From NCBI GenBank assembly GCA_030374765.1, contig JARGXX010000031.1, forward strand, positions 434,001 to 498,000: 64,000 nt of DNA. The letters run 5' to 3'. A model generated the notes under the pieces. The model did no database searches and was not told the DNA's origin. It worked only from the letters and a program-made list of their open reading frames with translations. Below, one piece after another: positions 22,508 through 34,189 of this stretch. The DNA comes from Agarophyton chilense (lineage: Eukaryota > Rhodophyta > Florideophyceae > Gracilariales > Gracilariaceae). Position 1 is the first letter of the stretch, and each line of letters begins with the position of its first letter. A program made the translations under genes and the position numbers.

Positions 22508-24232
22508 TCAATGGTGCCAAAAGGGATCCTCCGCATCGCTCGGTTTTCGGGAGAACCCATGATGGTACCCCATCGACGGGTTGACACCCGATGCCATAGC
22601 CGTTGGTGGCGAAGAAGCCGTCATAGGCGCAGTCCCAGATAGTTCGGATTTATCCTCGAAATAGAGTTCTGCATCAGCACCTGGAGCTTCTTCATACTCT
22701 TGATCTGCAAACACTGAAGGTGCGGACTCATACACATATCCAGTACGCTGATTTGGAGGGCACTTCCTAGGATTCGCACGAAAGTCGCGATCCTGATCAG
22801 ACGTGATTATCTGGCTGGTCCAGGGATTGTACCATACAAACTCTCCAGCATTAGATGCGTGTCCCGGCGAATGATCTCGATGGCACACCCTTGTGTTTCT
22901 AGCTAATTGCTCCAATGGAACCCCATGCCAGTCCATACTGTCGATCAAGTCTACCAAGAGTAGGAATTCGTCATGATTGGCACGGGACCCCAACACAAGG
23001 GAAAGATCGAGTTGTCTCGCATATCTCCGCGCTGTTGGCGACATGTACCAAACCCGATAGGTATCGTATGCATCCCAGAGGATATACGCTGCCATCTTGG
23101 CAATGAACTCGGAGAAAACGACCGTCCAGTATCCCGAGAACGGGTCGTTGATCAACGCGAAACCGATATAGGTTATGGCAGGCGAAAGCTCCACCGAACA
23201 TCCACAAGGGCTTTCGATCTCCGCCCAGTGTTCTGTCCGCGTGACATACCGTCCCACGCGAGCCTTCGGCCTAATTCGATCAATCTCGATCATTTGGTAT
23301 GGGACCAGGTATCCCAAGCGGGATCTCCTACGTCGTTCTCAACGAGGATAATCCAAGTATAAAATGTCTCTCTCATGGAGGAAGCTGAAGTCCGCCCGGA
23401 GCAAGGGCCGGCCAAAGCAGAGTGCCACGTTGCGTATATCACGTAAGCTGCGCCATTCGTCGACGTCGATTTCGTATAAGGACTCGATGTACGAGTATCC
23501 TTCGCCATTCGTGCGAGCCATCCAGGGATCCAGATTCCAATCTCCAGTGAGAACGACCGTGCTGATGAACCGCTGCAGATGCTCGTATATCAGCTTGGTG
23601 AACCGAGTTCGGGCTTCGTTCATACTTTCGTTGGTACACCGGGCAATCGCTTTATCTGGCAATGCACAGTAAGTAAGCCAATCGTGGTTGCAGATAGCCG
23701 CATACGGATGGCAATCGGGAAGGTAACCGCTGAAGACGTATCGGTTGATCAACGCGTCATCGCAAAGAGCGACTGGGTCAAACCAGGGAGCCTGCGCAAA
23801 GAAATCAGCATCGTCAAGAGGGTCTCGTCCGACAAAGTCCGCGGGATGTGAATAGCTGCGTTGAACCCGACGAGACCGCGCTCGAATGATCTGAGCGGAG
23901 GATGCATAGTCCGCGTTCGACATCACACCTGAAGCCGAAGGCTGTAAGGGCAAAGATTCGAAACCAACGCGAGGAGACCACATTGATCGGAAGACCGAAG
24001 GCGCTGCAGCATGCGAATCGAAGCCACTGCTGGCGTCAGGACCCTCGGAGGGTACGTCTCCGTTGTTGGAGTTGTGCGGCGCGTAGGGATACATCGCTGA
24101 GCAGTTCGAGACAGATGGTACTTTCGTTAAGCACGAGGAAATTTCAGAACGCCGATGCATGCTCCAGTATACAAGGACGTCTTGCGTCGCCGGTGCTTTG
24201 GGCTTAACGGGGGGATGTGTAGTATTCTGCAC
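22508..24232 (-). pseudogene. antisense coding region of element 3
   Basis: A coding region of nearly 570 codons on the strand opposite to the LTR direction, beginning next to the 3' LTR. It has a Ser/Pro-rich start, then an aromatic-rich part (DWLTYCALPDKAIARCTNES, LTGDWNLDPWMARTNGEGYS) and a part with FALINDPFSGYWTVVFSEFI and VWYMSPTARRYARQLDLSLV. General design and position resemble the antisense regions of elements 1, 2 and 4, though I see no close identity to them. No known domain is recognised. It is a fossil with about one break. Confidence 0.5.
24209..24217 (+). promoter_or_regulatory. polypurine tract of element 3
   Basis: GGGGGGATG immediately before the TGTAGTATT start of the 3' LTR. 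Confidence 0.6.
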
Positions 24233-24835
24233 TGTCGGAATGCCGATGGAAGATTTTTTTGGCTAAGTATGATGATAGTCATAAGTGAGTGCAAGGGCTA
24301 GGATGAAGTTATGAAGCGGCACCCCGCAGATGGTCTGTTAGGTGGTATGTTACACGTGGGACCTCGGTCTGCCACGGCGCATCCGATTCGACCCTTTGTA
24401 GGGAAATACCTGATTGACAACGGCGCGTATACTGTAGTGAGTAGCCACGTGGCAAGCATTATCCCGTACTATAGAGGAGTTAATCGGCTAACCACGTTTA
24501 TATCTAGATATTATTTTGTGCGCCGCTCACCCCTGTGCACTGTACTTAGGGCACAGAAGGAAGCGCCGACTCCAAAGTGAAGAAGACAACAAACGGGTTC
24601 ACAACTCACTTCGTCCTCGTTCAGGATTCCTTAACCGGAGATCCGGACAAGCTACAACCAGTAGTTGTCCGTTCAATAGTACCAACCACCTTCATTGGCG
24701 AGTGGGGCCTTACAACCCACATTCTAGCTCGCTAGTGTTGTGCTATACCACACCTTCCCCTTAGCCGCAAGAACTCATTCGGCAGTCCCGAAGACTGTCG
24801 CAGGTCTCTGCTCTCTCCACAGAGCGGATACTTCA
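24218..24835 (+). repeat. 3' LTR of element 3 (family B)
   Basis: 618 bp, a direct repeat of 20622-21239, ending GATACTTCA and followed by GAAGC. Confidence 0.9.
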
Positions 24836-24849
24836 GAAGCAGAACCGAC

Positions 24850-27580
24850 AAAAGCAATATCTGAAAGGGCACAGAGATTCAAAAATCATACAAATCTCGC
24901 TCTTTTTGCGAGTATTGAATCCTCCGACATTCCAGCTCCCTCATATTAGGATTCCTTCGAATGGGAAGCTTATGAGACAGACAATCATCTTACGAAATAC
25001 CTCGATCTTGGGACACGACCACATGGGGACTTCTCAATCATCGATTCACACCGTATTGACGTGCGGCCACCTCCGTTTACTGTGAATCCATCTTGTATTT
25101 CATACATGTCACCTCATATTCACGAAATTTTCGTTGATGATTCCCTCCCTATACTTATAAAATCTCTTGAGGCGTTTTTGCAGACAAAGTACCACATGTT
25201 GAAACCTAGAATTCACACCAAGCATGGTCACTACCCAAGACTACTTCAAAAGCTTCAGAAGGGTGGAATGCTGTGTTGGTCTGAAATTAGAAAGGAATGT
25301 CCCAGCTATTCTTTGCTTGAGAAAAACATGACAATGACATTGTTCGCAATATCCAAAAGCAACGATTTTCACTGAATAATAAGCTGGCCACGAATGAAAA
25401 ATGTTCTAATCCCAGATTCCTCTTACATTGACCCTTCCATATCTGATTTGTTCTCCAATATTCGTGATCCATCCACTTTTCTGGAGGCTGGATTCCTTTT
25501 TGGCGTCAGAAATATGTTCCATAGCATCGGAATACCCGATTCCCTTTCGAAGTTTCTCCCACTACGTTCTATCTACTTCGTTAATTGGATCTGACAATAC
25601 GAAACTCGATATGGAACACCTGCAGTTGTGAAATCCTTCCCAAAGACCTTGTTATCCCACTTCAGCCGACTATGCCGGTGGGGTTCAAATGGAGTGTGGT
25701 AGTGGCCAACAGCCTGGCACAAGTTTGTCTCGTGGACGCGTACCAATCTACTTGCTCTCAAATACCCGCCCCTTACAAACCTCCAACGAAATTAAAGACC
25801 CTCTCAAGACAAGAGCGTCCTTCTGTCTTACATGAAAATAATCTTCTCATCCTACACATTCTAGACGATGGCAATGAAGTCTGAATAAACTGGCCACACG
25901 TATACATTATACTTTTCAAATGGGAGTGTGATGCAGCCTTCCTGTGCCATAGGTTACGACGCAATCCTTCTAAGTCGAGCCCGATAAACAGATGAGCTTC
26001 CAAACACCTGCCTTTTATTGGGTGGGTCTGGGACCTGCGAACGAACACAATTTTTCTGTCCTGACCACGTTACACATACACAGCCGCTGAAATTTTCACA
26101 TACACCAAACGAACTACAGAACAAGTCAATTCACTCGTTGGAAAACTATTACGGCGGGCCCTTGCGATCCGCCCAGCTCTTTACTTTCTGTGTTGAACAC
26201 TCTTCGTAACCCGTTGTCAACAACCATCAAAACGTGCGCTGCAGCTGGCAGCGCGTCGGAAGATTTCGGCTCTTGCAGAATAGTTACCACTGGCATCTTT
26301 GTGCCTCCATAGAACAATCCAGACAACATTAGTCGCCTTTGGCGCTAGTCATGACGCCGCCATTGTTACGTTTGCAAAAATTTTACCAGCTTTGAAGGTT
26401 TTAATGTACTACGTGGCAGTAAGAGGTATCAAAAGAACACCTCTTCAATGTATTAGGGCCGTTCTTAACAAGCATGAACGAGCGTGAACGTATCTGAGCG
26501 TGAACGTATCTGAGCGTGAACGAATAATTTGATTTTTTAAGAATTGCGTACAGTAAATTAACGTCTATTGGAAGCATTCAGTAGTTGTTTACAGACATCG
26601 GGCCGCATTCCATTTTTTTAATACGCATCGTGATTGCTTTGCAAGTCTTGAAATGGCTTCATTAAACGCGATGTCGTAGTTTTGCGATGAGAAATTTTGT
26701 TTGGGCTTTTGCGTTTATGCTGCGGTGGGGTACTGATCGTTCGGAAAACAGAACCTTGTTCTTTTTGGGATATTTTTGGTCTAGGGTGTGGAGGTGGTTT
26801 GAGAAAACGCAATGTGGAGTAACCGGCTGGTTATAGGTTGAGATGCAATGAAAGGTTACCCCCAAAATTGATTGGCCTGGACACCAAGTCACCCTCCCAG
26901 CCAACCACAATCCATCAGCTACACCAACATCTTCTGCGATATGTCCACTCAGTTTTTTATATAGATCTTGCTCCAAGGAAACGGCAAAAAATGTCCAATC
27001 TGTTATGTCACCTCCTGTTTGTGGTCTCTTTGCTTTGAGCCACACTTACGCTTTCAAAAAGGGCAATAGGATCCTGGCAAAAAGCAGTACATCACTCCCA
27101 CTCTTTGCCGGTCACTCGAAATTTTCTTCTAGCTCTTGTATTTCGTCTCAATGAGAAAAACCAACACGTCACGACTGTTGCACTGGCTGTGGCATGGGAA
27201 GGATACCTCAAAGCAAATGAAACAATTAATCTGCAATACAAAGATATTGCCCTTCCAAGAGAATGTAGTTTACGAGGGTTTCAATCAGATTTCATCGCCG
27301 GCGTAGCAATCAAGGAAACAAAAACAGTGAAGGACCAGTTCAAAATCCTTCGTGATCCGGATGTCCTAATACTCCTCCCGCTTAATGTATCAAACCAATC
27401 TACCCACTGCTTTTTTCCAGTTTCATACGCGTCATATCTTTCAAATATAAAAGCCGCTGCCAAGTTTCTGGGGATGCTTGAACTTAGACAATTAACGATG
27501 TACTTGTTTTACGGCTGGCGGTTCGATATCTCGACACTACTGAGAGGAGGTCTGCCAGAGACCCCTATTTAAGGGGTGAA
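24850..27580 (+). mobile_element. DIRS-like (tyrosine-recombinase) retroelement remnant
   Basis: The first part (about 24950-26000) has reverse-transcriptase-like features: VRPPPFTVNPSCISYM, then PLQPTMPVGFKWSVVVANSL in the place of the usual 'LPMGF.WSP..AQ', then LHILDDGN at the active-site position. Further on, 27105-27572 resembles a tyrosine recombinase: ALAVAWEGYLKANETINLQY, KDIALP, and a C-terminal RQLTMYLFYGWRFDISTLL where the family has H-x2-R. Polymerase followed by tyrosine recombinase is the order of DIRS elements. It begins directly after LTR element 3. Inverted or split repeats were not found. It is an old fossil with many breaks. Confidence 0.55.
26480..26522. repeat. 16-bp tandem repeat, 2.7 copies
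   Basis: GAGCGTGAACGTATCT is repeated at 26480, 26496 and 26512 (the last copy is partial). Confidence 0.9.
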
Positions 27581-29680
27581 GCCTGGTGTCGGCACAGTGT
27601 CTGCACTGATTCCAGCCCCTAGTTCGCGTCAGCTCTCTCCTGAAATGGCGGGAGAGCGCAGGTGCAAATAATGCTGTTAAAATCATGTAGAATTCCGCAT
27701 CGGCCGCGCAACTTCTTGCGTTCGTACCCCTACATACCAGCCTAGAGACAAAGTTTGCATTTCTGCACTCTCTTTGAAACGTTCCAAATATTGCCTCCAC
27801 TCGCTGACCATTCAGAGTCAAGAAACATTTTTCGTTCTTTAATTTGTAGAATGAACTTCCAAAACACTTTCCTGCGTATCACTACTTGTCATAGTAATAG
27901 TGTGACTTTTGTCATCATCGGTGAGAGTATTTTTTTGGCCATCATTCGGAATTTCACTAATAAGAGCAACACCACTTATGTTCAGGTTGAGTTCTACGAT
28001 GTATTGGGCATTTTCTTGAAATATTACATTGTCACCAAGTTTGACATTTCAAAGCTCGGGAGTGCTTTGTGTTTTTTTACCAGGTATTTTGACGTTTATG
28101 GTGATGATATTGCGGCGAAAAATATTTTTCACAACAAGTTAAGCTTTTTTCACACTTTTATTGACAAGATTTGGTTTTTATTGTGTGCCGAAGAAGCTTT
28201 TACAAACGTTCTTTAATATAACGTAGTGTGCTAGTGTAAGAACTCTGTTAAAGACCACAAAGCAAAAATAAGTTGATGTTGACATGTTTGACGAAATGTG
28301 ACAAACCGAAGTGAAAATGTGGTTTTGTACAGCTTGTGGACGATCTTTTGTGGTGTCAAAAGTTGATGTCAGAAAAGAAGAGAGTGTTGACAACATCTAG
28401 GCGCAAAAACTTAGGAATATTGACAAAGTTTACAAAAACTATCAATGATGTGATTATGGTCTCATATGAGGCCAATGGTCTTATAGAGACTAGCACCAAA
28501 GTAGAACTCTGAAAATACAATCGATCGGAGGATGACGGTACATCAACGTCATTGATTTACTGTGAAAACCTCCAATTCACTCGCTGTTGCCGGTCTTGCA
28601 AAGCACACAAGACCGACAACAGTCAGCTTCAGGGCCTCCCCCAGCACGGGCGAAGGATACGCTTTTAATACAGACTTTATTGAAACTAAGGCTTAAGGCG
28701 GCTCTATCTAGTTTTCGTGAAGTCCTAGACCAGGGTTCACGGATTGTAAGCTACGTAACAGCTTCGCACCCGTACCTAAGGGCCACGAAGTTAGACGAGA
28801 AATTAGAATACGTGTAAAGATCCCGACTCGCCTTGCCCTCCATTTCGGACAACAATCACAACCGGGTCGACCCGAAAATTGATGGAAGTCAGCTTCTTTA
28901 AGAATCAGTGCAATTGTCCACATTTGCGCTACGTCTTTAACACATCCTTACAGTTAATTGCTCTCCTATCATCATGGCTGAACTTTAATGATGAAGAATT
29001 ATGTTGATAGAATTCCATGTGGGATCAAGTGATCTATAAGTAGTAGTTCTGGTTGTATACATTTGCATCCAAAAAGTCTCATAGAAAATAACCAAAACTC
29101 ATAAACGCAATTTTGCCAACAGTCTCACAACTCAGTTTTGTAGATCCCATTTTTATGACCATGTCAGATCCTTGTGGAACCTGCGATGTTGACTCGTGTT
29201 GGAGTCTTACCACACATACCGGGCTTCCAACGCTCTCCATATTTCAAGTCCGCCATGCAGTGTTGTATCAGAACGGTCGAGGTTGAGAGCCAGTTGACTA
29301 TCGTCCTGCGGATGACCGTTTGAAAGAAGTCAGTAAACTAGTCGGCAAGAGTTAATCCTGGGTGAATGCTCTGCTTCGAGAACGCACAAGGCAGGGTGCG
29401 AATACCATTGGCAAAAAATTGGATAAGATTGGGAGTGGGAGGTGACGCGCGTTGGAAAGAGTATATATCGAATGCTTTTGTAGAGCAGGGTATCCAAGGT
29501 AACATCGGGAACGGTAAGGCGGCGGCTTGCATCAGTTGAATGTACGTGCCGTGAAATCAGGCCAGGAGATCACCGTTCTTTATAGTGATTGCAGTCAATA
29601 GGCTGTTATTATGTGTGCTGAAATGGCGTGTCGATCGAGTTAGTGAAGTTTGGTTCTTCTCTCGTTGCGCTATGCCCATC
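27581..29680. other. unassigned AT-rich stretch
   Basis: A plus-strand reading at 27755-28216 (153 residues) has EFYDVLGIFLKYYIVTKFDI but no recognised family. Another at 28587-28817 (RIVSYVTASHPYLRATKLDE) looks like a transposon or host fragment that I cannot place. The rest shows no supported feature. Confidence 0.25.
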
Positions 29681-31080
29681 TTTACATCATGCGTTTGACC
29701 TCGGCACCACCACAAGTGTGCATTTCCCTCACTTTGAAGAGCCATTCAAACTGTCGACTTGAAAACTCAGCTCGGAATCTACATTGTGTCGTGCTGGACT
29801 GCGTAGGTGACGGCTTCGTTTTAGTTCCAGGGCGCAATGCGTTTAGTATAATCAGTATGGTGCCAAGTACAATAGGCAACCCACGATTCGCGTAGGTTGC
29901 CGCCACCCAGAACTCAGTTGAATAGAAGCGTAGAGGCGCTCGCAAAGGACTTAAAAAGGCCGCGAGCGGCAAAGTAAACAATGAAGACGAGCAGGCGTCT
30001 GATTGAACTTTCTCGAGCCGCTCGACTTCCAGCGTCAACAAATGGCTCTTTCTTCTGTCTATCTAACTAAATAGAAAGTTTTCTCGTTTCGAAAAGATTA
30101 CCGTTATTTGAAATTAACGAATACTTTAGTCTTATAACCTTGCTGAATAGCGTGGCGTTCTTTTACTACCTATGACATTGGTACTTCAACAACTGTGTTG
30201 TTGTGGAATAGGAAGAAAACGAGGACGGCCATTGTGCATATGCACGTTCTCTTCGAAATGTTCGACACTGTACTGTTGCGTAGCTCTGACTATTTTTACG
30301 AGGTCATCGCGAATGGGGTTTACACGCAGCAAAGGTGTGTACTTTCGTACAAACTGCGGCGCAGATACCGCCACACACCGACAAGATCGAGTGGCGAGGC
30401 TTGGAAGATTTTCGAACCGCAAAGGCTAACCACAGAAGACAAGCTCATCTATGAGAGAGGTCTGACAATCTACTGCACATTGGCTCTGCAATCTGGGTAC
30501 CGGCGGATGCAACGGAACTGAAGCTCTTGCGACAGTACTAGTCAAAGAGAGATCGATGCGAAGGAAACTATCGTGCGTAAACCTTTAAATGGAGCGGTAT
30601 GAGCAACAACATCAATTCATTCGTGTTGACGAGTGTAGCGGATTGAGGTTGCACGAAGGTTGAACGAAGGTTTCACGAAGGGTTGAGTGACTGAGGTGAC
30701 TAGAGAAGAGAGGTAGGCGAGGTTGAGGTAGAAGAGCAGAGCGAGTTGAGCGGGCACACCCAAGAATCCGACGATCGATGTCCTGATTCCCTCGTCAGAG
30801 GTCCGGCGAGTGCCGGTCCTCCTTTTATCTGGGACGAAATCCGGGTGTGCCCGGCGAAGCCGTAGTCATCCAAACTATAGTACGCACTCCGTCGGGACTA
30901 AAAGTAGAAAAACTAGAACGGTTACAGACAGTACGTGAACACCAATTCAGAAGATATAAAAAACCCTAAGTAGAAAGTATGTACCACAGGATCCAAGTAG
31001 AAAAGATGCACACCCTTGACCACTCACAGCTCGATACTTTAAGGCAGTACGTAACGGTCATTGGACAGCGAGTCAACCTG
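29681..31080. other. unassigned stretch with small readings and an inverted repeat
   Basis: Minus-strand readings around 29330-30041 contain hydrophobic segments (LPIVLGTILIILNALRPG), possibly the remains of a membrane protein. A plus-strand reading at 30195-30521 (108 residues) has SSGEAWKIFEPQRLTTEDKL, again unplaced. Confidence 0.25.
30752..30852. repeat. short inverted repeat
   Basis: GGGCACACCC (30752-30761) and GGGTGTGCCC (30843-30852) are perfect 10-bp inverted arms 81 bases apart. They could be the ends of a small element or a hairpin. Confidence 0.6.
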
Positions 31081-32420
31081 CTGTCCAGTACAGAACTGTA
31101 AAAGATGACTTCACATTGCCAGTACCGCAGGAACTGTAAACAATGCGTGAAGAGTTGCTTGCAGATATCCACCAGGTCTGGAGAAATTGTTCCATTGTCA
31201 TTACGAACAGCGCTTCACGGAGAACGACCGAATGAGGTAGCCCACTTCGATTTTGTGTACATTGGCGAAAGCGTTTTGCCGAAAGTATACTATCAAGTAT
31301 TTCGGGATGATTTTAAGCACTTTCGTCTAGATTTTGCTTTTTGCAGCAGCAACAAGCTATGAGTCCATCGAAGCAATCAAAACGTGAATTAAAGCTTTTG
31401 GGGTGATGAATCGGATGGGTTATGACCAGGGTAGTCATTTGAAAAACGAGCTCAGGAGGTTTGTAGGGGAAGAGCTGAATGTTGTTCACCACTTCTAAAC
31501 GGTTTATTCTTCATGGGCAACTATCTCCATGGAACGAATGTGTCGTGAGATTCTTAGAGCATGCTCGGCAGTACTGCACGAATTTCAGCTGTCGGCACAA
31601 GCTTGGCCAACTGTAATAGAATGAATTCAAAGCGTACATCACCAAACGCCGCTGAAACCCTTAGAATATAATGATCGAGAACCGGGTGTGTACAGGACGC
31701 ACTTGGAGATTTTCACTGGACAACGCCCCGTTCGGCCTCTGCTGAAAGGTCTCTCACTAGAGCAATGTACACAGCTCAATAAAACAACTGTAGCCAGGCC
31801 GCGATATCTGGTGGACATAAAACGTTCTGAAAATGCAAAGGAAAACCTACAGAGGAACGCGAATGAGCGGTAACTGCACTTCGTCAGAAGGTATTTGAGA
31901 AGCATAATGATCGCACAAATTTGTGCCAAATTTGAAGTAGGGAAGTTGTTCTTGGTGCGTAGAGATCATAAACATGAGCATAAGCTCTTCAGTTTTGATG
32001 TCGAGGGTCGCGATAAATCGTCGAAAGCATGTCGATGTGGGCGTTTAAGGAGATAGATTTAGTCGAAAAAAGGGCAGAGGTGCACGCAAGGCATATGATA
32101 TTCTGCAGAATCTAATTAGATAGTGAAGAGATTGATCTGCATCTACTACATTACGCAGAGCACTCTTCGTCGATGTACCAAATTGCAATAGCGATCAAAG
32201 AAATCAATAAACAAGGCGATGCAATTCCAATTCTGAGTGCATGGGGCTACCTGATGTGTTAGACCAAATGTGAGGAGCTTTAGATTGCGTCTTCGAGGAT
32301 ATACCCTGACTACTGGAAGCCTTTTGTAAGCTTAAAAAGGAAGCAAAACAACCTTGCAATGTATCCTGTAAGTGTGAACAGTATTCGGGCACTAAGGAAT
32401 GGTCTGAAGCGACCTCTTCG
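31080..32420 (+). mobile_element. Gypsy-like LTR retrotransposon remnant: integrase and chromodomain-like part
   Basis: The first part resembles an integrase core: LSLRTALHGERPNEVAHFDF with VYIGES, a later VFRDDFKHFRLDF, and around 31.4-31.9 kb segments of the 'D-x-G-HF-N' and 'FTGQRPVRPLL' kind. The last part (about 32.1-32.4 kb) has a chromodomain-like strand order ending near DYWKPF. This order is typical of chromoviruses. No LTRs were found around it. It is a fossil with many breaks, older than element 3 by its decay. Confidence 0.5.
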
Positions 32421-33527
32421 GGAATTCTCCGCCGCATCGTTTTTCGGATGACTTCCTGTAGCATCGTGCCATGTTTATATGCATGTTTGACTACTGCCAA
32501 GTAATACAACTAAATAGACCTCAGCAGTTGGAATGCAATATCTACTCTCTCGTGCATATCACTTGTAGTTACACGCCTTTTATGTCCTGACAAAAATAGA
32601 GGGCTCTCTGATAACTTTTCAGGGCTTTGCTGCGATGAACAGAGATGTTTACGAACCGAAACCCCAGCTTACCCCATATTGGGGCCAAAACGTGCGACAG
32701 CTGATAATTTTTAGGCATCGAATTGCCAGCGCACCGAAAGAGCACATTAAAGAACGCAACTCCTACCTAGGGGGTTTGAAGTAAAGGCCTGACTTGCCCC
32801 GAGCTCGGAGGCAGAGCCTTGGTGCCGAGTGTGGTGTCGGCCGCCAAGTTGCATGCGCGAGTTGCAACAACACGACTACAAAAAGACACAAACACGAGTA
32901 AAACGAAAATCTTCCGAGTATTTCTTGTGATCCATTCGGCCAGTAGAAGGCTGGCATTGATTGGAGGAGACCAGTTTGTCGAAGCTGGAATTATATTCCT
33001 TATACCAAGTAAGTAGATTATGTCGAAATTCGACAGAGAATTCGTCATACACATCCAGGAGCATGAGGGACTGCATAAATTTCAAAGCTGTGGAATGCTG
33101 CATTCCGAAACGTTCCATATTTAAATTCTGGCTTTCATATATTCAGAAATGGAAGATCAAATAAAAAAAAACTAATCAGCAACTTCAGCGAAATGCATCC
33201 AGCGTGGCAGTGTGAATGTAAACACGTGAGGAAGAAGAGAGGAATCCTTCACATGCCGAAGATCGTATGAAATACATGAGTAGTACACGTGCACTTCAGA
33301 ATGTTGAACAAAATCGTTTGTACTATCAGCACATTCGATATAGCCATTTGGCAGTCGAAGCTCCGCCTGCCGAGAATATGTTTACGAAATAGATGGATTG
33401 TACGGTTTAGCGTATCACTTATGAACTAGGTCTATATAAAACAGCTGAGGAGCAAAATGCACGATGAGAACGCATCGGTTGAAAAGAAGACAAGAACACA
33501 AGCTTCAGCAACGGCAGGAGGAAGTCC
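32421..33527. other. unassigned stretch
   Basis: A minus-strand reading at 32876-33118 (80 residues; STALKFMQSLMLLDVYDEFS) looks helical but has no family signal. The last 300 bases are probably the 3' flank of the DM9 gene. Nothing else is supported. Confidence 0.25.
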
Positions 33528-34046
33528 TCAGAGGCTGTGGTCATGGTCGTGGTTACGGTGGCCATGGCGGCCATCATGTCTTCGATGCGGAATCACAAAC
33601 CTTATAGCCAGGGCCTCATAATGATGGTGCGAAACCTCTTTGCCATCATCCGGCACATATATTTTGTGATGCTGTGGATAAATCTTTCCTGGAATAATTT
33701 CACGATCCTCTCTTGCGCGGCCGACAAACAAAGTGTTCCCGCCTTTCGTACAACCGCCAGCAATAGCGCCGAGTGGAGTTTTACCACCAGCAAAATGAAC
33801 CCATTTCAGCATTTGAGGCTTGTCGCAAACTAGCAGGTCATACGGTTTGACATTGTACTCCTTTCCAGCATAAGACACTTTTGCTATCTTTCGGTGCGAA
33901 TAAAACTTTCCTATACATAGCTCCTCCTCGACCAGGGCGCGACAGATATAGAATGGTTCTCCGTTGTAACGTCGCCCGCCCTCAACAAGGTGGGGGGGGA
34001 GATGATGGGGGTTTGAATGAAAATGCTGCCAGTAGATTCGGACCAT
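33528..34046 (-). CDS. DM9-repeat protein with His-rich tail
   Basis: The reading is intact, 172 residues. Two DM9 units (DUF3421) are visible. The first, residues 27-70, has YNGEPFYICRA and GKFY; the second, 98-145, has GGCTKGGNTLFVGRAREDRE followed by IIPGKIYP and YEAL. DM9 proteins include mannose-binding lectins and stress or pathogen-responsive cytoplasmic proteins in animals; the role here is unknown. The first 25 residues are His- and Pro-rich, and the last 25 carry HGHRNHDHDHSL, so metal binding is possible. No signal peptide is seen. The start is the first ATG of the frame, about 130 bases downstream of a TATA box. It lies in the same orientation as the FAD oxidase, 1.5 kb away. Confidence 0.82.
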   Translation of the reverse strand: MVRIYWQHFHSNPHHLPPHLVEGGRRYNGEPFYICRALVEEELCIGKFYSHRKIAKVSYAGKEYNVKPYDLLVCDKPQMLKWVHFAGGKTPLGAIAGGCTKGGNTLFVGRAREDREIIPGKIYPQHHKIYVPDDGKEVSHHHYEALAIRFVIPHRRHDGRHGHRNHDHDHSL

Positions 34047-34177
34047 TCTTCTTGTGTTATCGTGTGAAGATGAGAAGAGATTTGACTGAGTAGAATGGTG
34101 TGTTTTGAATGAAGGTTGTTTGTACGGACGATCGTAGGTCGCCGGGGGATGGGATGAAAATGATGACGTCGAGCGCC

Positions 34178-34186
34178 CTTATATAG
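34178..34186 (-). promoter_or_regulatory. TATA box of the DM9 gene
   Basis: On the minus strand the sequence reads CTATATAAG, about 132 bases before the start codon. A CRE-like TGACGTC (34164-34170) lies just downstream of it. Confidence 0.5.
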
Positions 34187-34189
34187 AGT

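Larger units (their letters stand above)
20622..24835 (+). mobile_element. LTR element 3, complete structure, no reverse transcriptase seen
   Basis: Two 618-bp direct repeats (20622-21239 and 24218-24835) begin TGTAGTATT and end in CA. A TGG-starting primer-binding-like site begins two bases after the left repeat, and GGGGGGATG lies just before the right one. Flanking CAAGC and GAAGC may be a 5-bp target duplication with one change. By hand alignment the LTRs differ at about 40 of 618 positions, so the insertion is not young. Inside are a sense chromodomain region and a long antisense coding region, which converge. I see no polymerase or integrase in 4.2 kb, so it is probably non-autonomous. 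The structure is whole; the coding regions have about two or three breaks. Confidence 0.8.
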
